A stretch of 54,033 nt of DNA from Scybalocola_A sp900557175. GTDB lineage: Bacteria; Bacillota; Clostridia; Lachnospirales; Lachnospiraceae. The stretch spans positions 1 to 54,033 of the forward strand of contig CALADH010000038.1 of assembly GCA_937890745.1 (NCBI GenBank), given 5' to 3'. Within the stretch, counting starts at the first letter, position 1; the number at the start of each line of letters is the position of its first letter. Under the pieces are notes generated by a model. That model worked only from the letters and a program-made list of their open reading frames with translations. It ran no database searches and was not told the origin of the DNA. Position numbers and translations under genes: made by a program. This document shows positions 44,222-52,714 of the stretch, in pieces.

Positions 44222-46375
44222 TTAATCGTTATCTTTCTTTGCTTCGCGCACCCATGCTTCAATTTTCTTTGCCGCTTCCGGATTTTGCTTTTTAAGACGT
44301 TTTTCCAGCTTTTCACGGCTTTTCTTAAGCTTTTCATATACTTCCGGATTTTCCTTACTCATGCGATCGGAAATTGCACGCCGGCGCTTTTCAATCAGGC
44401 TCAGTACAACACGCTTATCCGCCGTCAATTCCTTCGGCAGCTCATCTAAATGCAGCTCAAGCCGGCGCAGTATTTCATCCTCATCAATCGCACCGAGTTT
44501 TTCCCACGCATCGGCTTTGCGCGGAAGTCCTTCATTGGCCAGCTGCCAGACATCCGGCATATAATGAATAGAATCCATGACATGTTTTACTTTCTTTTCA
44601 ATCTGTCGGACAACATCATCCCCAAAAGCCCATGCAAATTCCTCAAGTGAATTTTCTTCCTCAGCAGCCAAATGTACCATATTTTTCATATGCACTTCAC
44701 CGATTTCCTCCAAAGGATAAGGCGCTGTCATTCCGGCAGCCCGCAGTGCCGACGTCATTGTTCTTCTGACCATCCCATCTTCAATAAGATGTCCGATGCC
44801 TAAACGGCGCATCTGTTCATTGACAGAAGCCATATGCTCTGTCATAAAAAAACGTATGCCTCTTTCCTTCAGGCTTTGTGCCAGCGCCTCAAGCTGATCT
44901 GCCGCTGTAATATCAATATCTGTCACCGCACCGGCATCCACAATCACATTTTGCGTATGCTCATCAATACTATTTTCAATATCTTCCATAAATATTTTAA
45001 TATTGGCAAAAAACAGGCTTTCTCTGAAGCGATAAATCACCGTATTTTTAAGTGCGTAAGCATGTTCATTTTTGCGAAGCTCAAAAAAGCCTTCTCTGCC
45101 CGGAATAACACCGAGGAAATCCCTTGACGGATTCGCCGCCTTTAAAACGAACTCTGCAAATGATAAAACGATACCAATGCCAACACCGTAAATCGTTCCG
45201 AATAAAAGTACCGCCATAAATGCTGCCATAAAAATATAAAATTCACTGCGGCTCACTTTAAAAAGCCGCCGTGCCAAATGAAATTCTACAACATTCATAA
45301 GTGCCGAAACAACAATGGCCGCAAGTACAGGCACCGGAAGATAACCAATAAAGCCCGTACATGAGAGCAAAATCACAACCATCGTTACGCCGGCTGCAAG
45401 GGACACCACCTGCGTTTTTCCGCCAAATTGGTCATTCATCGATGTTCTTGAGATACTGCCGTTGACCGGACAGCAGCCTGCCAGTCCCGCCGCAATATTT
45501 CCGGCCGCACACGCAAGAATTTCTCTGTTTTCTGTAATCTTATAATGATTTTTAAATGCAAAATTATTTTCTGATAAAAGTGTCTCTGCCATGACAACAA
45601 CGGCAACTGTAAGACTTGTTGTCAGCACACTGCCCATATCTATTCCCGCAAATGACGGCACAAAAAGCTTCGGCAGCCCTGGCTCCACACTGGATAAAAG
45701 GCGCACACCGTAATCTTCTATATGAAACAGAACCGTTGCCGCCACACCGGCAAACATCATCACAACAGCCATCGGAAATTTAGGAATTATCCGCTTTGAA
45801 ATTTGTATTGCCGCAAACGTCACCACACCGAGCAGCAGAGCAAGCCAGTTCATGTGCGGCACTGTGTCCAATATATGCTCTGTAAGCTCCAAAAGCTCGC
45901 CCTTTCCCGTCGTTCCTCCAAGTATTTTGGGCACCTGCATTAAAATGATTGTCACACATATACCGCTGATAAACCCGCCCATCACAGGCGTTGAAATATA
46001 ATTAACAATCCTGCCGGCGCCAAATATGTAAAATGCAAACAGCCACAGCCCTGTAAATAATCCGACAAGCGGTACATACTGCATGGCCGCCTCAGAACCT
46101 GCCGCAATACCGATTGAGCTCATCGCCGCGCACACAATGGCCGCAGGCGCCGCATCCACCCCGAAAATAAATTGAGGCGACGTAGAAAAAAGTGCGAAGC
46201 AGATAATCGGAAGCACCGAACCGTAAAGACCGTAAACAGCCGGCAGCCCGGCCACCTCTGCATAACCCATCGCAATAGGTATAGACACTGCCGCAATCAT
46301 CATACCTGTCAGAATATCCGCTGACAAATACGATTTTTTATAGCCCTTTAAAGTTGTTAAAAGGTTAAATTTCAT
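44222..46375 (-). CDS. SulP family anion transporter with STAS and extra C-terminal region
   Basis: 717 residues. The SulP membrane part (about 10-420) begins SYLSADILTGMMIAAVSIPIAMGYAEVAGLPAVYGLY, the family signature. A STAS domain follows (about 450-560; NVIVDAGAVTDIDITAADQLEAL). Beyond it are some 150 further residues, helical and very rich in Lys, Glu and Arg, including VVRQIEKKVKHVMDSIHYMPDVW and a terminal coiled coil; ordinary SulP proteins end soon after STAS. The anion (sulfate, bicarbonate or other) cannot be told. The start at 46375 is fixed by AGGAGG 9 nt upstream; the open frame continues upstream but covers the promoter. Confidence 0.88.
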   Translation of the reverse strand: MKFNLLTTLKGYKKSYLSADILTGMMIAAVSIPIAMGYAEVAGLPAVYGLYGSVLPIICFALFSTSPQFIFGVDAAPAAIVCAAMSSIGIAAGSEAAMQYVPLVGLFTGLWLFAFYIFGAGRIVNYISTPVMGGFISGICVTIILMQVPKILGGTTGKGELLELTEHILDTVPHMNWLALLLGVVTFAAIQISKRIIPKFPMAVVMMFAGVAATVLFHIEDYGVRLLSSVEPGLPKLFVPSFAGIDMGSVLTTSLTVAVVVMAETLLSENNFAFKNHYKITENREILACAAGNIAAGLAGCCPVNGSISRTSMNDQFGGKTQVVSLAAGVTMVVILLSCTGFIGYLPVPVLAAIVVSALMNVVEFHLARRLFKVSRSEFYIFMAAFMAVLLFGTIYGVGIGIVLSFAEFVLKAANPSRDFLGVIPGREGFFELRKNEHAYALKNTVIYRFRESLFFANIKIFMEDIENSIDEHTQNVIVDAGAVTDIDITAADQLEALAQSLKERGIRFFMTEHMASVNEQMRRLGIGHLIEDGMVRRTMTSALRAAGMTAPYPLEEIGEVHMKNMVHLAAEEENSLEEFAWAFGDDVVRQIEKKVKHVMDSIHYMPDVWQLANEGLPRKADAWEKLGAIDEDEILRRLELHLDELPKELTADKRVVLSLIEKRRRAISDRMSKENPEVYEKLKKSREKLEKRLKKQNPEAAKKIEAWVREAKKDND

Positions 46376-46429
46376 ATGAAAATACCTCCTTTTGCCACAT
46401 TGATAAAGATAACATTTTAAACTGCCTTT

Positions 46430-46458
46430 AGTATAATACAAATCCGAAAACGTGAAAA
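46430..46458 (-). promoter_or_regulatory. Promoter of the sulP-type gene
   Basis: Minus strand TTTTCA (46453-46458), 17 bp, TATACT (46430-46435). It is divergent from the hsp20 promoter within the 309-bp gap 46376-46684. Confidence 0.55.
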
Positions 46459-46507
46459 GAAAAAATATCATTGTCTGTGAACTTTCTGTGAAACTTCGCA
46501 ATTATAC

Positions 46508-46536
46508 TTGATTTCTTATACGTTATATGTTATATT
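46508..46536 (+). promoter_or_regulatory. Promoter of hsp20
   Basis: TTGATT (46508-46513), 17 bp, TATATT (46531-46536). It implies a 5' untranslated leader of about 140 nt. No CIRCE element is present. Confidence 0.65.
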
Positions 46537-46559
46537 ACACATAGAACAAAAGAGAAGGA

Positions 46560-46684
46560 ATCTTAAAGAAACAATCTTAAAGTTTCAATTCTTTTTTCGA
46601 TTTTGTTCGTTACTTACAATCACAACACCTCGGATTTCTCCGACAGTGCTTTTATGATTTGTCATTTGAAAGGAGATATGACTT
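46560..46684 (+). promoter_or_regulatory. Long hsp20 leader, possible RNA thermometer
   Basis: Contains AATCTTAAAG twice in tandem (46560-46581). A hairpin TCGGA (46630-46634) / TCCGA (46639-46643) is followed by the SD AGGAG (46671-46675). TCTCC (46637-46641) could instead pair with GGAGA (46672-46676) over the SD, with a mismatch beside it. Such competing weak structures are typical of heat-shock leaders; function here is inference. Confidence 0.35.
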
Positions 46685-47134
46685 ATGATGATGCCTAGTA
46701 TTTTTGGAGAAAACTTATTTGATGACTGGATGGATTTTCCATTTGAAAAAGATTTCTTTGGTGAAAAAAACCCTCTTTACGGTAAACATGCAAAAAATAT
46801 GATGAAGACTGATGTCCGCGAAACAGATGGCAGCTACGAAGTTGATATTGATTTGCCGGGTTTTAAGAAAGACGAAATTTCTGCTGAATTAAAAGACGGT
46901 TATCTGACAATTTCAGCCGCCAAAGGTCTTGATAAAGACGAAAAAGATCAGGACGGACACTTTATCCGCCGTGAGCGCTACGCCGGTTCGATGAGCCGCA
47001 GCTTCTTCGTCGGCAGTGATATCACCCAGGAAGATGTTCATGCAAAATATGAGGACGGTATTTTGAAACTGTCCGTACCTAAAAAAGAAGCAAAAGCCGT
47101 CACAGGCAATAATTATATAGCCATCGAAGGTTAA
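46685..47134 (+). CDS. Hsp20 / alpha-crystallin family small heat-shock protein
   Basis: 149 residues, the usual size. The alpha-crystallin domain starts near 40 (MKTDVRETDGSYEVDIDLPGFKKDEI), has the beta-strand KDGYLTISA, an RRERYAGSMSRSF segment near 100, the GILKLSVPKKE strand and an IAIEG tail close to the I-x-I type motif. It holds unfolding proteins without ATP. Single gene with own promoter and terminator. Confidence 0.93.
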   Translation: MMMPSIFGENLFDDWMDFPFEKDFFGEKNPLYGKHAKNMMKTDVRETDGSYEVDIDLPGFKKDEISAELKDGYLTISAAKGLDKDEKDQDGHFIRRERYAGSMSRSFFVGSDITQEDVHAKYEDGILKLSVPKKEAKAVTGNNYIAIEG

Positions 47135-47137
47135 ACT

Positions 47138-47184
47138 AAAAGCTGCCGTTTCACGATAAATCACCGTGAAGCGGCAGCTTTTTT
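47138..47184. terminator. Terminator after hsp20
   Basis: AAAAGCTGCCG plus TTCACG pairs with CGTGAA plus CGGCAGCTTTT, ending in a T run. It lies between convergent genes. Confidence 0.9.
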
Positions 47185-47195
47185 ACCTTTATTTT

Positions 47196-48557
47196 CTAAA
47201 TTCTTTCATATGTTCCTGAAAACGGGCCACTTCCCTCTAAGGAAAGACTTTCATCCGAAAAATACATACAATACTCATCTGTACCTATCCTGATCCATTC
47301 ACGCCATACTTGTTCGTCATGATAATTTTCTGTCTTTAAAAATATTTCATATTGGTAATATTCATCACTCTGCTCTCCGCCCGGAACATAGCGTATTTCA
47401 TCTTCTGATACAAAATATAGGGCAGGCTGCATATTCACTAAATGAAATCCATTTCCGACAAGAAATGTATAAGCATTCTGAACAAGCATATTTTCTTCTG
47501 CGTCATCCCCCTCTAAAATATCATCACCTTCATTGGCCATTGTTGCCGTACCGTCATCATTAAAAATCAGCATAGCACCTTCTATACTATAATCCGAAAA
47601 ATCCACATCATAAAATTCAATCGTATCGCCATCTTCATTTTCTATTTTAAAATCCCATACAAGTGTATCCTCGGTAATTTCAAAATTAATCACAAAGCTG
47701 TCGCCATTTTCTAATATATTCGCACCTAATATATCTTCTTCCCAGTCATCTGTATGAACAACCGATGCATACAATTCATAAATGTCTTCTCCAGTGTTAT
47801 TAATAACTGTCAGCGGAAATATGACCGGCTCAGACATCATTTCTGTGTCCGGCACTTCATCCGATTCAGTCTGCACCGGTTCGCTTTCTTCAAAATCAAC
47901 ATCCTCAAAACTTGAATATATTGCATCGCTGACTGCCGATACCATCATGTTCCATAAAAGTACCGGTATTAAAATCATCAGTAAAACTTTCCCGGCAATG
48001 ACAAGCCCAAGCAAAACCTTCTGAGTTGTTGACACCGTCTGCTTTCCGGAAATCCCCTGCCATTCTCCGCCGCGGTTGTACACCTCAGCCATTGCATTAT
48101 AATTTTTAAACAAATGATATGCCGCGATCATCGTGCCGACTCCCGGCAAAAACAGTATCCACAACAAATAGAACATACCATTTTCTTTTACCTTCGTCTG
48201 ATAGCCCGGCGCTGTTTCATACAGACGTTTTCCCTGCGTGTAGTACCAGTAAAAGCCATAGATGCCCAACGTTACGGCTGACAGCAGCACAACACAAATA
48301 TAATTCATACTTTTTTTGCCGTCATTTTTGCACATTTCATTGACGCCATTTGTAAAATGCCACATCGTATAAATATTATAAATTCCAAATGTCACCAGCC
48401 CTAACAGGAAAAACTTCCAAAAATTTATCGGCCGGATATATTGCCCGTGATTTACCGGAAGCACCAGATCATTATTTTCTCCCGGCACCGGACAGCCGCA
48501 GTTCGGACAAAAACGGCCTTCACCTTTAATTTCTTTTCCGCAATTTTCACAAAACAT
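47196..48557 (-). CDS. Zinc-ribbon membrane protein with DUF4234-like domain
   Basis: 453 residues. An N-terminal zinc ribbon has two Cys pairs (MFCENCGKE ... FCPNCGCPVPGE, residues 1-26). A DUF4234-like membrane region follows (about 43-165; NFWKFFLLGLVTFGIYNIYTMW), then another transmembrane segment near 180-205. The last 240 residues are very acidic and probably extracytoplasmic, with repeated Asp/Glu and beta-strand patterns (ILENGDSFVINFEI). Function unknown; a role in envelope sensing is only a guess. Confidence 0.75.
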   Translation of the reverse strand: MFCENCGKEIKGEGRFCPNCGCPVPGENNDLVLPVNHGQYIRPINFWKFFLLGLVTFGIYNIYTMWHFTNGVNEMCKNDGKKSMNYICVVLLSAVTLGIYGFYWYYTQGKRLYETAPGYQTKVKENGMFYLLWILFLPGVGTMIAAYHLFKNYNAMAEVYNRGGEWQGISGKQTVSTTQKVLLGLVIAGKVLLMILIPVLLWNMMVSAVSDAIYSSFEDVDFEESEPVQTESDEVPDTEMMSEPVIFPLTVINNTGEDIYELYASVVHTDDWEEDILGANILENGDSFVINFEITEDTLVWDFKIENEDGDTIEFYDVDFSDYSIEGAMLIFNDDGTATMANEGDDILEGDDAEENMLVQNAYTFLVGNGFHLVNMQPALYFVSEDEIRYVPGGEQSDEYYQYEIFLKTENYHDEQVWREWIRIGTDEYCMYFSDESLSLEGSGPFSGTYERI

Positions 48558-48608
48558 TTCTCCACTTCCTTTGTATCTTTTTCCATCATTTATTTTAACG
48601 CTATTACG

Positions 48609-48625
48609 TTATCATTATACGATAA
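48609..48625 (+). promoter_or_regulatory. Palindrome upstream of the XRE gene
   Basis: TTATC (48609-48613), 7-nt centre, GATAA (48621-48625), 74 bp before the XRE start and in the gap shared with the divergent zinc-ribbon gene. Possible operator for the XRE protein. Confidence 0.35.
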
Positions 48626-48698
48626 TAAATATTATTTTGCAACGCATTTCCGAATAGAATTAACGATATATCACAAATCTAAAGTGAGGTGCAACGCT

Positions 48699-49004
48699 AT
48701 GATTAATGTTTTAGAACGTATTACTAATTTTAGAGTTTTGAAAGGTTGGACAGAATACCAGCTTGCCGAAAAATCCGGTTTGACACAATCCACAATTTCT
48801 TCATGGTATCGCAAAAATATGATTCCTTCCATTCCATCTTTGGAAAAAATATGTACGGCATTCGGTATCACGCTTTCTCAGTTTTTTGCCGAGGAAACGG
48901 AAAACTTTTCACTGACAGACATTCAAAAGAAGTTTATTATTGAATCTAACCGTTTGACACCGCAGCAGCAGGAAGCACTCATCCAATTTTTTCAGACATT
49001 ATAA
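48699..49004 (+). CDS. XRE family helix-turn-helix regulator
   Basis: 101 residues. A typical HTH_3 domain lies at about 5-65 (RVLKGWTEYQLAEKSGLTQSTISSWYRKNMIPSIPSLEKICTAFGI shortened here to key helices), then a short tail ending QQQEALIQFFQTL. SD GAGGTG lies 7 nt before the ATG at 48699. Single-domain XRE proteins of this length exist, so it may be complete. A protein-like frame in the -1 register continues straight past its stop codon, see 49088-49732. Confidence 0.8.
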   Translation: MINVLERITNFRVLKGWTEYQLAEKSGLTQSTISSWYRKNMIPSIPSLEKICTAFGITLSQFFAEETENFSLTDIQKKFIIESNRLTPQQQEALIQFFQTL

Positions 49005-49087
49005 AAAGAAAACTTTATCTTGTAAACGACACATTTACAGATACTCTGAATTTTCAAAAAGAACTCACGCAAGATGCGTATTTAGAC

Positions 49088-49732
49088 TTGACTGACAAAA
49101 TACTTTGTCGAAATTATTTTTGTGACTTAGCTGAAATCTACCATACGTTTGCACAAAATACAGAACAAATAGAAATTATCCGGCATAGTGTTTCTTGTTT
49201 ATCGCAGGCACTCATAAAATATCCGCTAAACAATCCTCATGTTTCAGAGAAAGCTTATATTCTATTAACTGCTTTTAGAAAAAAACTGTATGCACAAGCA
49301 TCTATCTCTAAAAATCAAAAATTAAATCTGTCTTCTTTATATCCGCACCTCGAACCATGGAAAATCCATGGTGAGGCAGATTTAATACAAAACATTAAAA
49401 AGAGACTTGCTGCTTTTCAGGAAAAATTATTTTCCTTTATCGAAAAAAATTTAGACACAAATACGCCTTATCATATTGCGGCCAAAAATAAGGAAGCCTT
49501 TTTTGCCGGCTGCACAGCACTATGTGCTGAATTAGAACAACACATTGAAACATACAGGAAAGAAATTTTTATGTTTTATTTCAACGTCTTACATCATTCC
49601 GACATGCAAAAAGCCATTGAATGCGGAAGTTTAAAACCAGATTATAAAAAATTGTACTGCTGCCGCGATTTGCTTACTGACGCACTTACTTCCTATTTTA
49701 ACTCTATAACTCAAACAACTGACCATTTTTAA
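49088..49732 (+). CDS. Unknown protein, start unclear, perhaps the frameshifted rest of the XRE gene
   Basis: 214 residues from the first standard start, a TTG without SD. The open frame reaches back to 48950, overlapping the XRE gene in the -1 register, and reads sensibly there (KRKLYLVNDTFTDTLNFQKEL), so translation probably begins upstream. The body is mixed helical with an Asn/Lys/Glu bias and several Cys residues. I do not recognise a family. It could be reached by coupling, by slippage at the T6 run 48987-48992, or the gene may be broken. The frame ends in FNSITQTTDHF beside a T5 run. Confidence 0.5.
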   Translation: MTDKILCRNYFCDLAEIYHTFAQNTEQIEIIRHSVSCLSQALIKYPLNNPHVSEKAYILLTAFRKKLYAQASISKNQKLNLSSLYPHLEPWKIHGEADLIQNIKKRLAAFQEKLFSFIEKNLDTNTPYHIAAKNKEAFFAGCTALCAELEQHIETYRKEIFMFYFNVLHHSDMQKAIECGSLKPDYKKLYCCRDLLTDALTSYFNSITQTTDHF

Positions 49733-49796
49733 CAGCTGCACACCTTTTTTATTTTATGAAAATCAAGGATTAATCAATCCCCTGACCTACCCTCAT

Positions 49797-49973
49797 ATGC
49801 TTCGACTCAAAGATTGTTTAAGACTGATTTATGAATTGACGGGCCTGAAATATCCGTTGAACAAAAACTATATCGTCTGGTATTTTTTTACACAAAAAAC
49901 AGTCTTGCCGATATCACTTGCCGAATTTTTGTCAAAATTTGATAATATTCTCGCCGACCTGAATCTGACCTGA
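49797..49973 (+). CDS. Short frame, possible third piece of the same broken gene
   Basis: 58 residues from ATG 49797, but the open frame extends back to about 49722 and reads FYENQGLINPLTYPHMLRLK there. It has no SD. Dropping one T from the T5 run at 49726-49730 would join it to the frame before. Amino-acid composition looks protein-like. It occupies most of the 305-bp gap 49733-50037. Confidence 0.35.
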   Translation: MLRLKDCLRLIYELTGLKYPLNKNYIVWYFFTQKTVLPISLAEFLSKFDNILADLNLT

Positions 49974-50037
49974 ATTTTATTTATTTCCATAAATACGTAT
50001 ATTTATAATCTCAGATAATTCTACCGCAGCATATTCA

Positions 50038-50937
50038 TTAAGTCCTTTTCCCGATTAACGGTTTATCCTGTGAAGAAAACCAAGCACCTATTATCATTAA
50101 CATAAGTGCTATAAAATAAGTTCTCTCCGGTCTTACTCTAAAAATGATGATTGAAAGGATAGACGCTATAAACGGCGCAACAGCATAATAAGCACTCGTA
50201 CGTGCTGCGCCTAGTAACCTCTGCGCATATACATAAGAATAAATGCTCAGACCATAAGCTACAAAACCAATCGCAAGAACAGCGATAATACTCCAAAGCG
50301 CTTCTATCCGTTCTCCAATGCACAAGCCAATAATAATAGAACCCATGCCTGAAAATATACCTTTTAGTAATACAATTTGCATCGGATCTTTTGTTGATAT
50401 TTTTCGCGTGCAGTTATTCTCAAATCCCCAACAAACTGCCGCCAGAAGAACGAGTATCGAACCATAAGAAAATTGCAGACTTGATATATCTTCAAATGAT
50501 AAAATACCGCAAGATAAAGTAACAAACAAAATACCAATCCAAAGTCTTACACTAATTTTTTCTTTGAACACCACAAGGGCAATGATTGCAGTTGCTACAA
50601 TTTCAAAATTATTTAACAATGAAGCATTTGCGGCAGTTGTAGCATTTAGTCCGAACAGTAAGAAAATAGGGGCAGCAATATCTAAAATAATCATGGCGAT
50701 TGTATATGGCAGCTCTGCTTTTGTTAATTTTGATTCTTTCACTTCACTTTTATTTGCTTTTCTAATAATAGCTATAGCGGCCATGCCTACACCTGCGCCA
50801 ATATAGAGAAATCCCGCCATTAATGTTGGTGACATAAAATTCAATAATATCTTTGAAAAAGGAGCATTTATAGCATATAATGCTGCAGCAAGTATTGCAA
50901 ACGCAATCCCTTTTTTCATGTTTTGTTCTGTTTTCAT
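50038..50937 (-). CDS. EamA / DMT superfamily transporter
   Basis: 299 residues with ten predicted membrane helices in two EamA repeats (about 8-140 and 155-290). The N-terminal AILAAALYAINAPFSKILLNFMSP and the ENNCTRKISTKDP linker near 175 are typical. Such carriers export amino acids or other small metabolites. SD GGAG lies 10 nt before the ATG. It has its own promoter with an adjacent palindrome. Confidence 0.87.
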   Translation of the reverse strand: MKTEQNMKKGIAFAILAAALYAINAPFSKILLNFMSPTLMAGFLYIGAGVGMAAIAIIRKANKSEVKESKLTKAELPYTIAMIILDIAAPIFLLFGLNATTAANASLLNNFEIVATAIIALVVFKEKISVRLWIGILFVTLSCGILSFEDISSLQFSYGSILVLLAAVCWGFENNCTRKISTKDPMQIVLLKGIFSGMGSIIIGLCIGERIEALWSIIAVLAIGFVAYGLSIYSYVYAQRLLGAARTSAYYAVAPFIASILSIIIFRVRPERTYFIALMLMIIGAWFSSQDKPLIGKRT

Positions 50938-50958
50938 CTACTTGATACTCCTAACCTC

Positions 50959-50976
50959 ATACAATATATGTTGTAT
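50959..50976 (-). promoter_or_regulatory. Operator-like palindrome before the EamA gene
   Basis: ATACAATAT paired with ATGTTGTAT, 8 of 9 arm positions matching, in the leader between promoter and start codon. A repressor site is likely; its regulator is not identified. Confidence 0.5.
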
Positions 50977-50996
50977 ATTATCTAATATTTTGTTCG

Positions 50997-51026
50997 ATTG
51001 TATCATATAATTATTAGATATAACAA
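50997..51026 (-). promoter_or_regulatory. Promoter of the EamA gene, extended -10
   Basis: Minus strand TTGTTA (51021-51026), 18 bp, TACAAT (50997-51002) preceded by TGA, giving an extended -10. Confidence 0.6.
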
Positions 51027-51193
51027 TAAAATCAAGAAAATACTTTTCCTGCCATTTTAATGCACTTGCCTAACAGTTTTTAAATTCATTGCAAGTCTTG
51101 CATCTTCTTCCAACTTTCTTTTTTCATTGTACTTTTTTGAAATTTTCTTCCTGTTCATTTATCCATTGGATATCATAACACATAAAATTAAAT

Positions 51194-51646
51194 TTATCTA
51201 TGGATATATATTCTTGTCATATCCGGCTCACCGTCTCCCTGCACCATACACAAAAATTCCCAGCCGTATCTTTCATAAAAACTTGTATGATCTGTAATCA
51301 AATAGATCGGAGTAATTCCCTTTGACTTCATATCCTTCACAACAATATCAAGTAATTGCCCCGCAATCCCTTGACAGCGGTATTCCTGTTCTGTATATAC
51401 TGCACATACATTTGGTGTAAGGTCTTTCCTGTTATGAAAATCATTTTCAATCACGCCAAGACCACCTACAATGCGCTCGCTATCTAAACAAAGATACCAA
51501 CCATATTCTGTTTCATGATTAAGATAGGCCTCCATACATTCAAGATAGGCTTCTCGTGGCACTTCCCATTGATCATGAAACCATGCAGCAGCTTTTTCTT
51601 TTAACTCTGGTTTTTGTCTTAAAGTAACATAGCTATATTCTTTCAT
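51194..51646 (-). CDS. GNAT family N-acetyltransferase
   Basis: 150 residues. The acetyl-CoA-binding motif A reads VYTEQEYRCQGIAGQLLDIV near 83-102, followed by ITPIYLITDHTSFYERYGWEFL typical of motif B. The substrate cannot be told; the size and the charged N-terminus suit a small-molecule or aminoglycoside-like acetyltransferase. SD GAGG. It is preceded on its strand by the terminator of the Fic pseudogene, so it needs its own promoter, which I could not place. The stretch 51050-51190 holds nothing I recognise. Confidence 0.85.
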   Translation of the reverse strand: MKEYSYVTLRQKPELKEKAAAWFHDQWEVPREAYLECMEAYLNHETEYGWYLCLDSERIVGGLGVIENDFHNRKDLTPNVCAVYTEQEYRCQGIAGQLLDIVVKDMKSKGITPIYLITDHTSFYERYGWEFLCMVQGDGEPDMTRIYIHR

Positions 51647-51660
51647 GTTTACCTCTGCAA

Positions 51661-51699
51661 AAAATCACAGCAGGTGAAACTTCCACTTGCTGTGATTTT
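51661..51699. terminator. Terminator between Fic pseudogene and GNAT gene
   Basis: AAAATCACAGCAGGTG (51661-51676) pairs with CACTTGCTGTGATTTT (51684-51699), with one G-T pair. U-rich on the minus strand. Confidence 0.85.
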
Positions 51700-51702
51700 G
51701 TC

Positions 51703-52539
51703 TTACTGTAAGTTATTATTTTTGAATTTATATTTTCCCTTTCCATGACCCGACACAGGTTCAATCATATCTGACTGTATCAAATTGGAAATAAGTTTAG
51801 AAGCGCCGGAACTTTTCAATTCAAGCAATTCCATTATAGCACTTCTCCCAAATATTTCATCAAAACCAAACTTTTCAAAAAGCCGGTGGATATGAACTAG
51901 TGTTTTTACAGAAAAATCTTTTCCTTTTTCGGAAAGTACACTTTCAATGTCCACTTTTTCATTCCGAATGTCCACTTTTTCAGTTTCAATGTCCACTTTT
52001 CGCCCTCCAATATCCACTTTTCCATCAGTCAGGAATCCACTTATATGCAGATTCCGATTGTGAAGCTCATTGTTTTCGTTTAAGAGCAGATTTCTCAGGA
52101 ATACCTCAAGATACTCTGTTGTTTCGTAGATATTCTTTTGCAGATTTGTATAATTTGCTCGGACAAGTGCATTTCTAAAATACCAAGCATTTTCCGCAAA
52201 AATATCATTCATTGCTGAAAATCCAAGTGTTCTCAAATACTTAATGAAAACTACCGCTGTTGTCCTCGTATTTCCCTCTCCGAAAATATGAATTTGCCAC
52301 AATCCTTTCCGGCATGTTTGTAAATGTCCTGAAAAAGTTTGTGATGAATAGAAATATACTCATTCGGCGAAAAAGAAAACGCTGTTTCGAAAAGTATCTC
52401 AGCAATGCGGGAATATACCTTATCCGCTTCTTCTGTACGATCCTCATCAAATAAATGTGCCGGTTTTTCTTTGTAATAAGTATCTATGAGAATCAGGTTC
52501 TGCCTCTCTCAAATATTCCTTAAATGGATCTTTCTCCAT
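51703..52539 (-). pseudogene. Fic/DOC family protein gene, disrupted by deletions and frameshifts
   Basis: Pieces of one Fic gene in three frames. From ATG 52539: MEKDPFKEYLREAEPD, then a jump to the frame reading TYYKEKPAHLFDEDRTEEAD ... SIHHKLFQDIYKHAGK, then another jump to WQIHIFGEGNTRTTAVV, the AMPylation loop (HxFxEGNxRT). The regions expected between these blocks, including the segment before the active-site loop, are missing, so deletions rather than single-base errors broke it. The C-terminal 199 codons are intact and include a 21-bp tandem repeat and a helical DNA-binding-like end (KSSGASKLISNLIQSDMIEPV). Confidence 0.85.
51946..52029 (-). repeat. Four 21-bp tandem repeats encoding KVDI heptads
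   Basis: AATGTCCACTTTTT-type units begin at 51946, 51967, 51988 and 52009, exactly 21 bp apart. On the minus strand they encode four heptads KVDI-x-x-x in the Fic-family protein. Repeat number could vary by slippage without changing the frame. Confidence 0.85.
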
Positions 52540-52714
52540 ATCCACTACCTCATTTCATAGTCTTATAATTTAATCTTTCCCATTGAAACCGAATACCCAA
52601 CCGAAAAAGGAGAAAACGGTACCGCACGATTGTATAATGACATACAAGGGCGCTTTGTCAACGTCAGGTGGTGAGATTGATAATATCATCGTACATAAAA
52701 AATTTCTCTTATTT

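Noticed and set aside
46508..46684. CIRCE (HrcA) operator before hsp20
   Set aside because: No TTAGCACTC / GAGTGCTAA inverted repeat occurs in the gap.
51946..52029. CRISPR-like array
   Set aside because: The 21-bp units are contiguous, in frame, and encode heptads of a Fic-family protein; there are no unique spacers and no cas genes.
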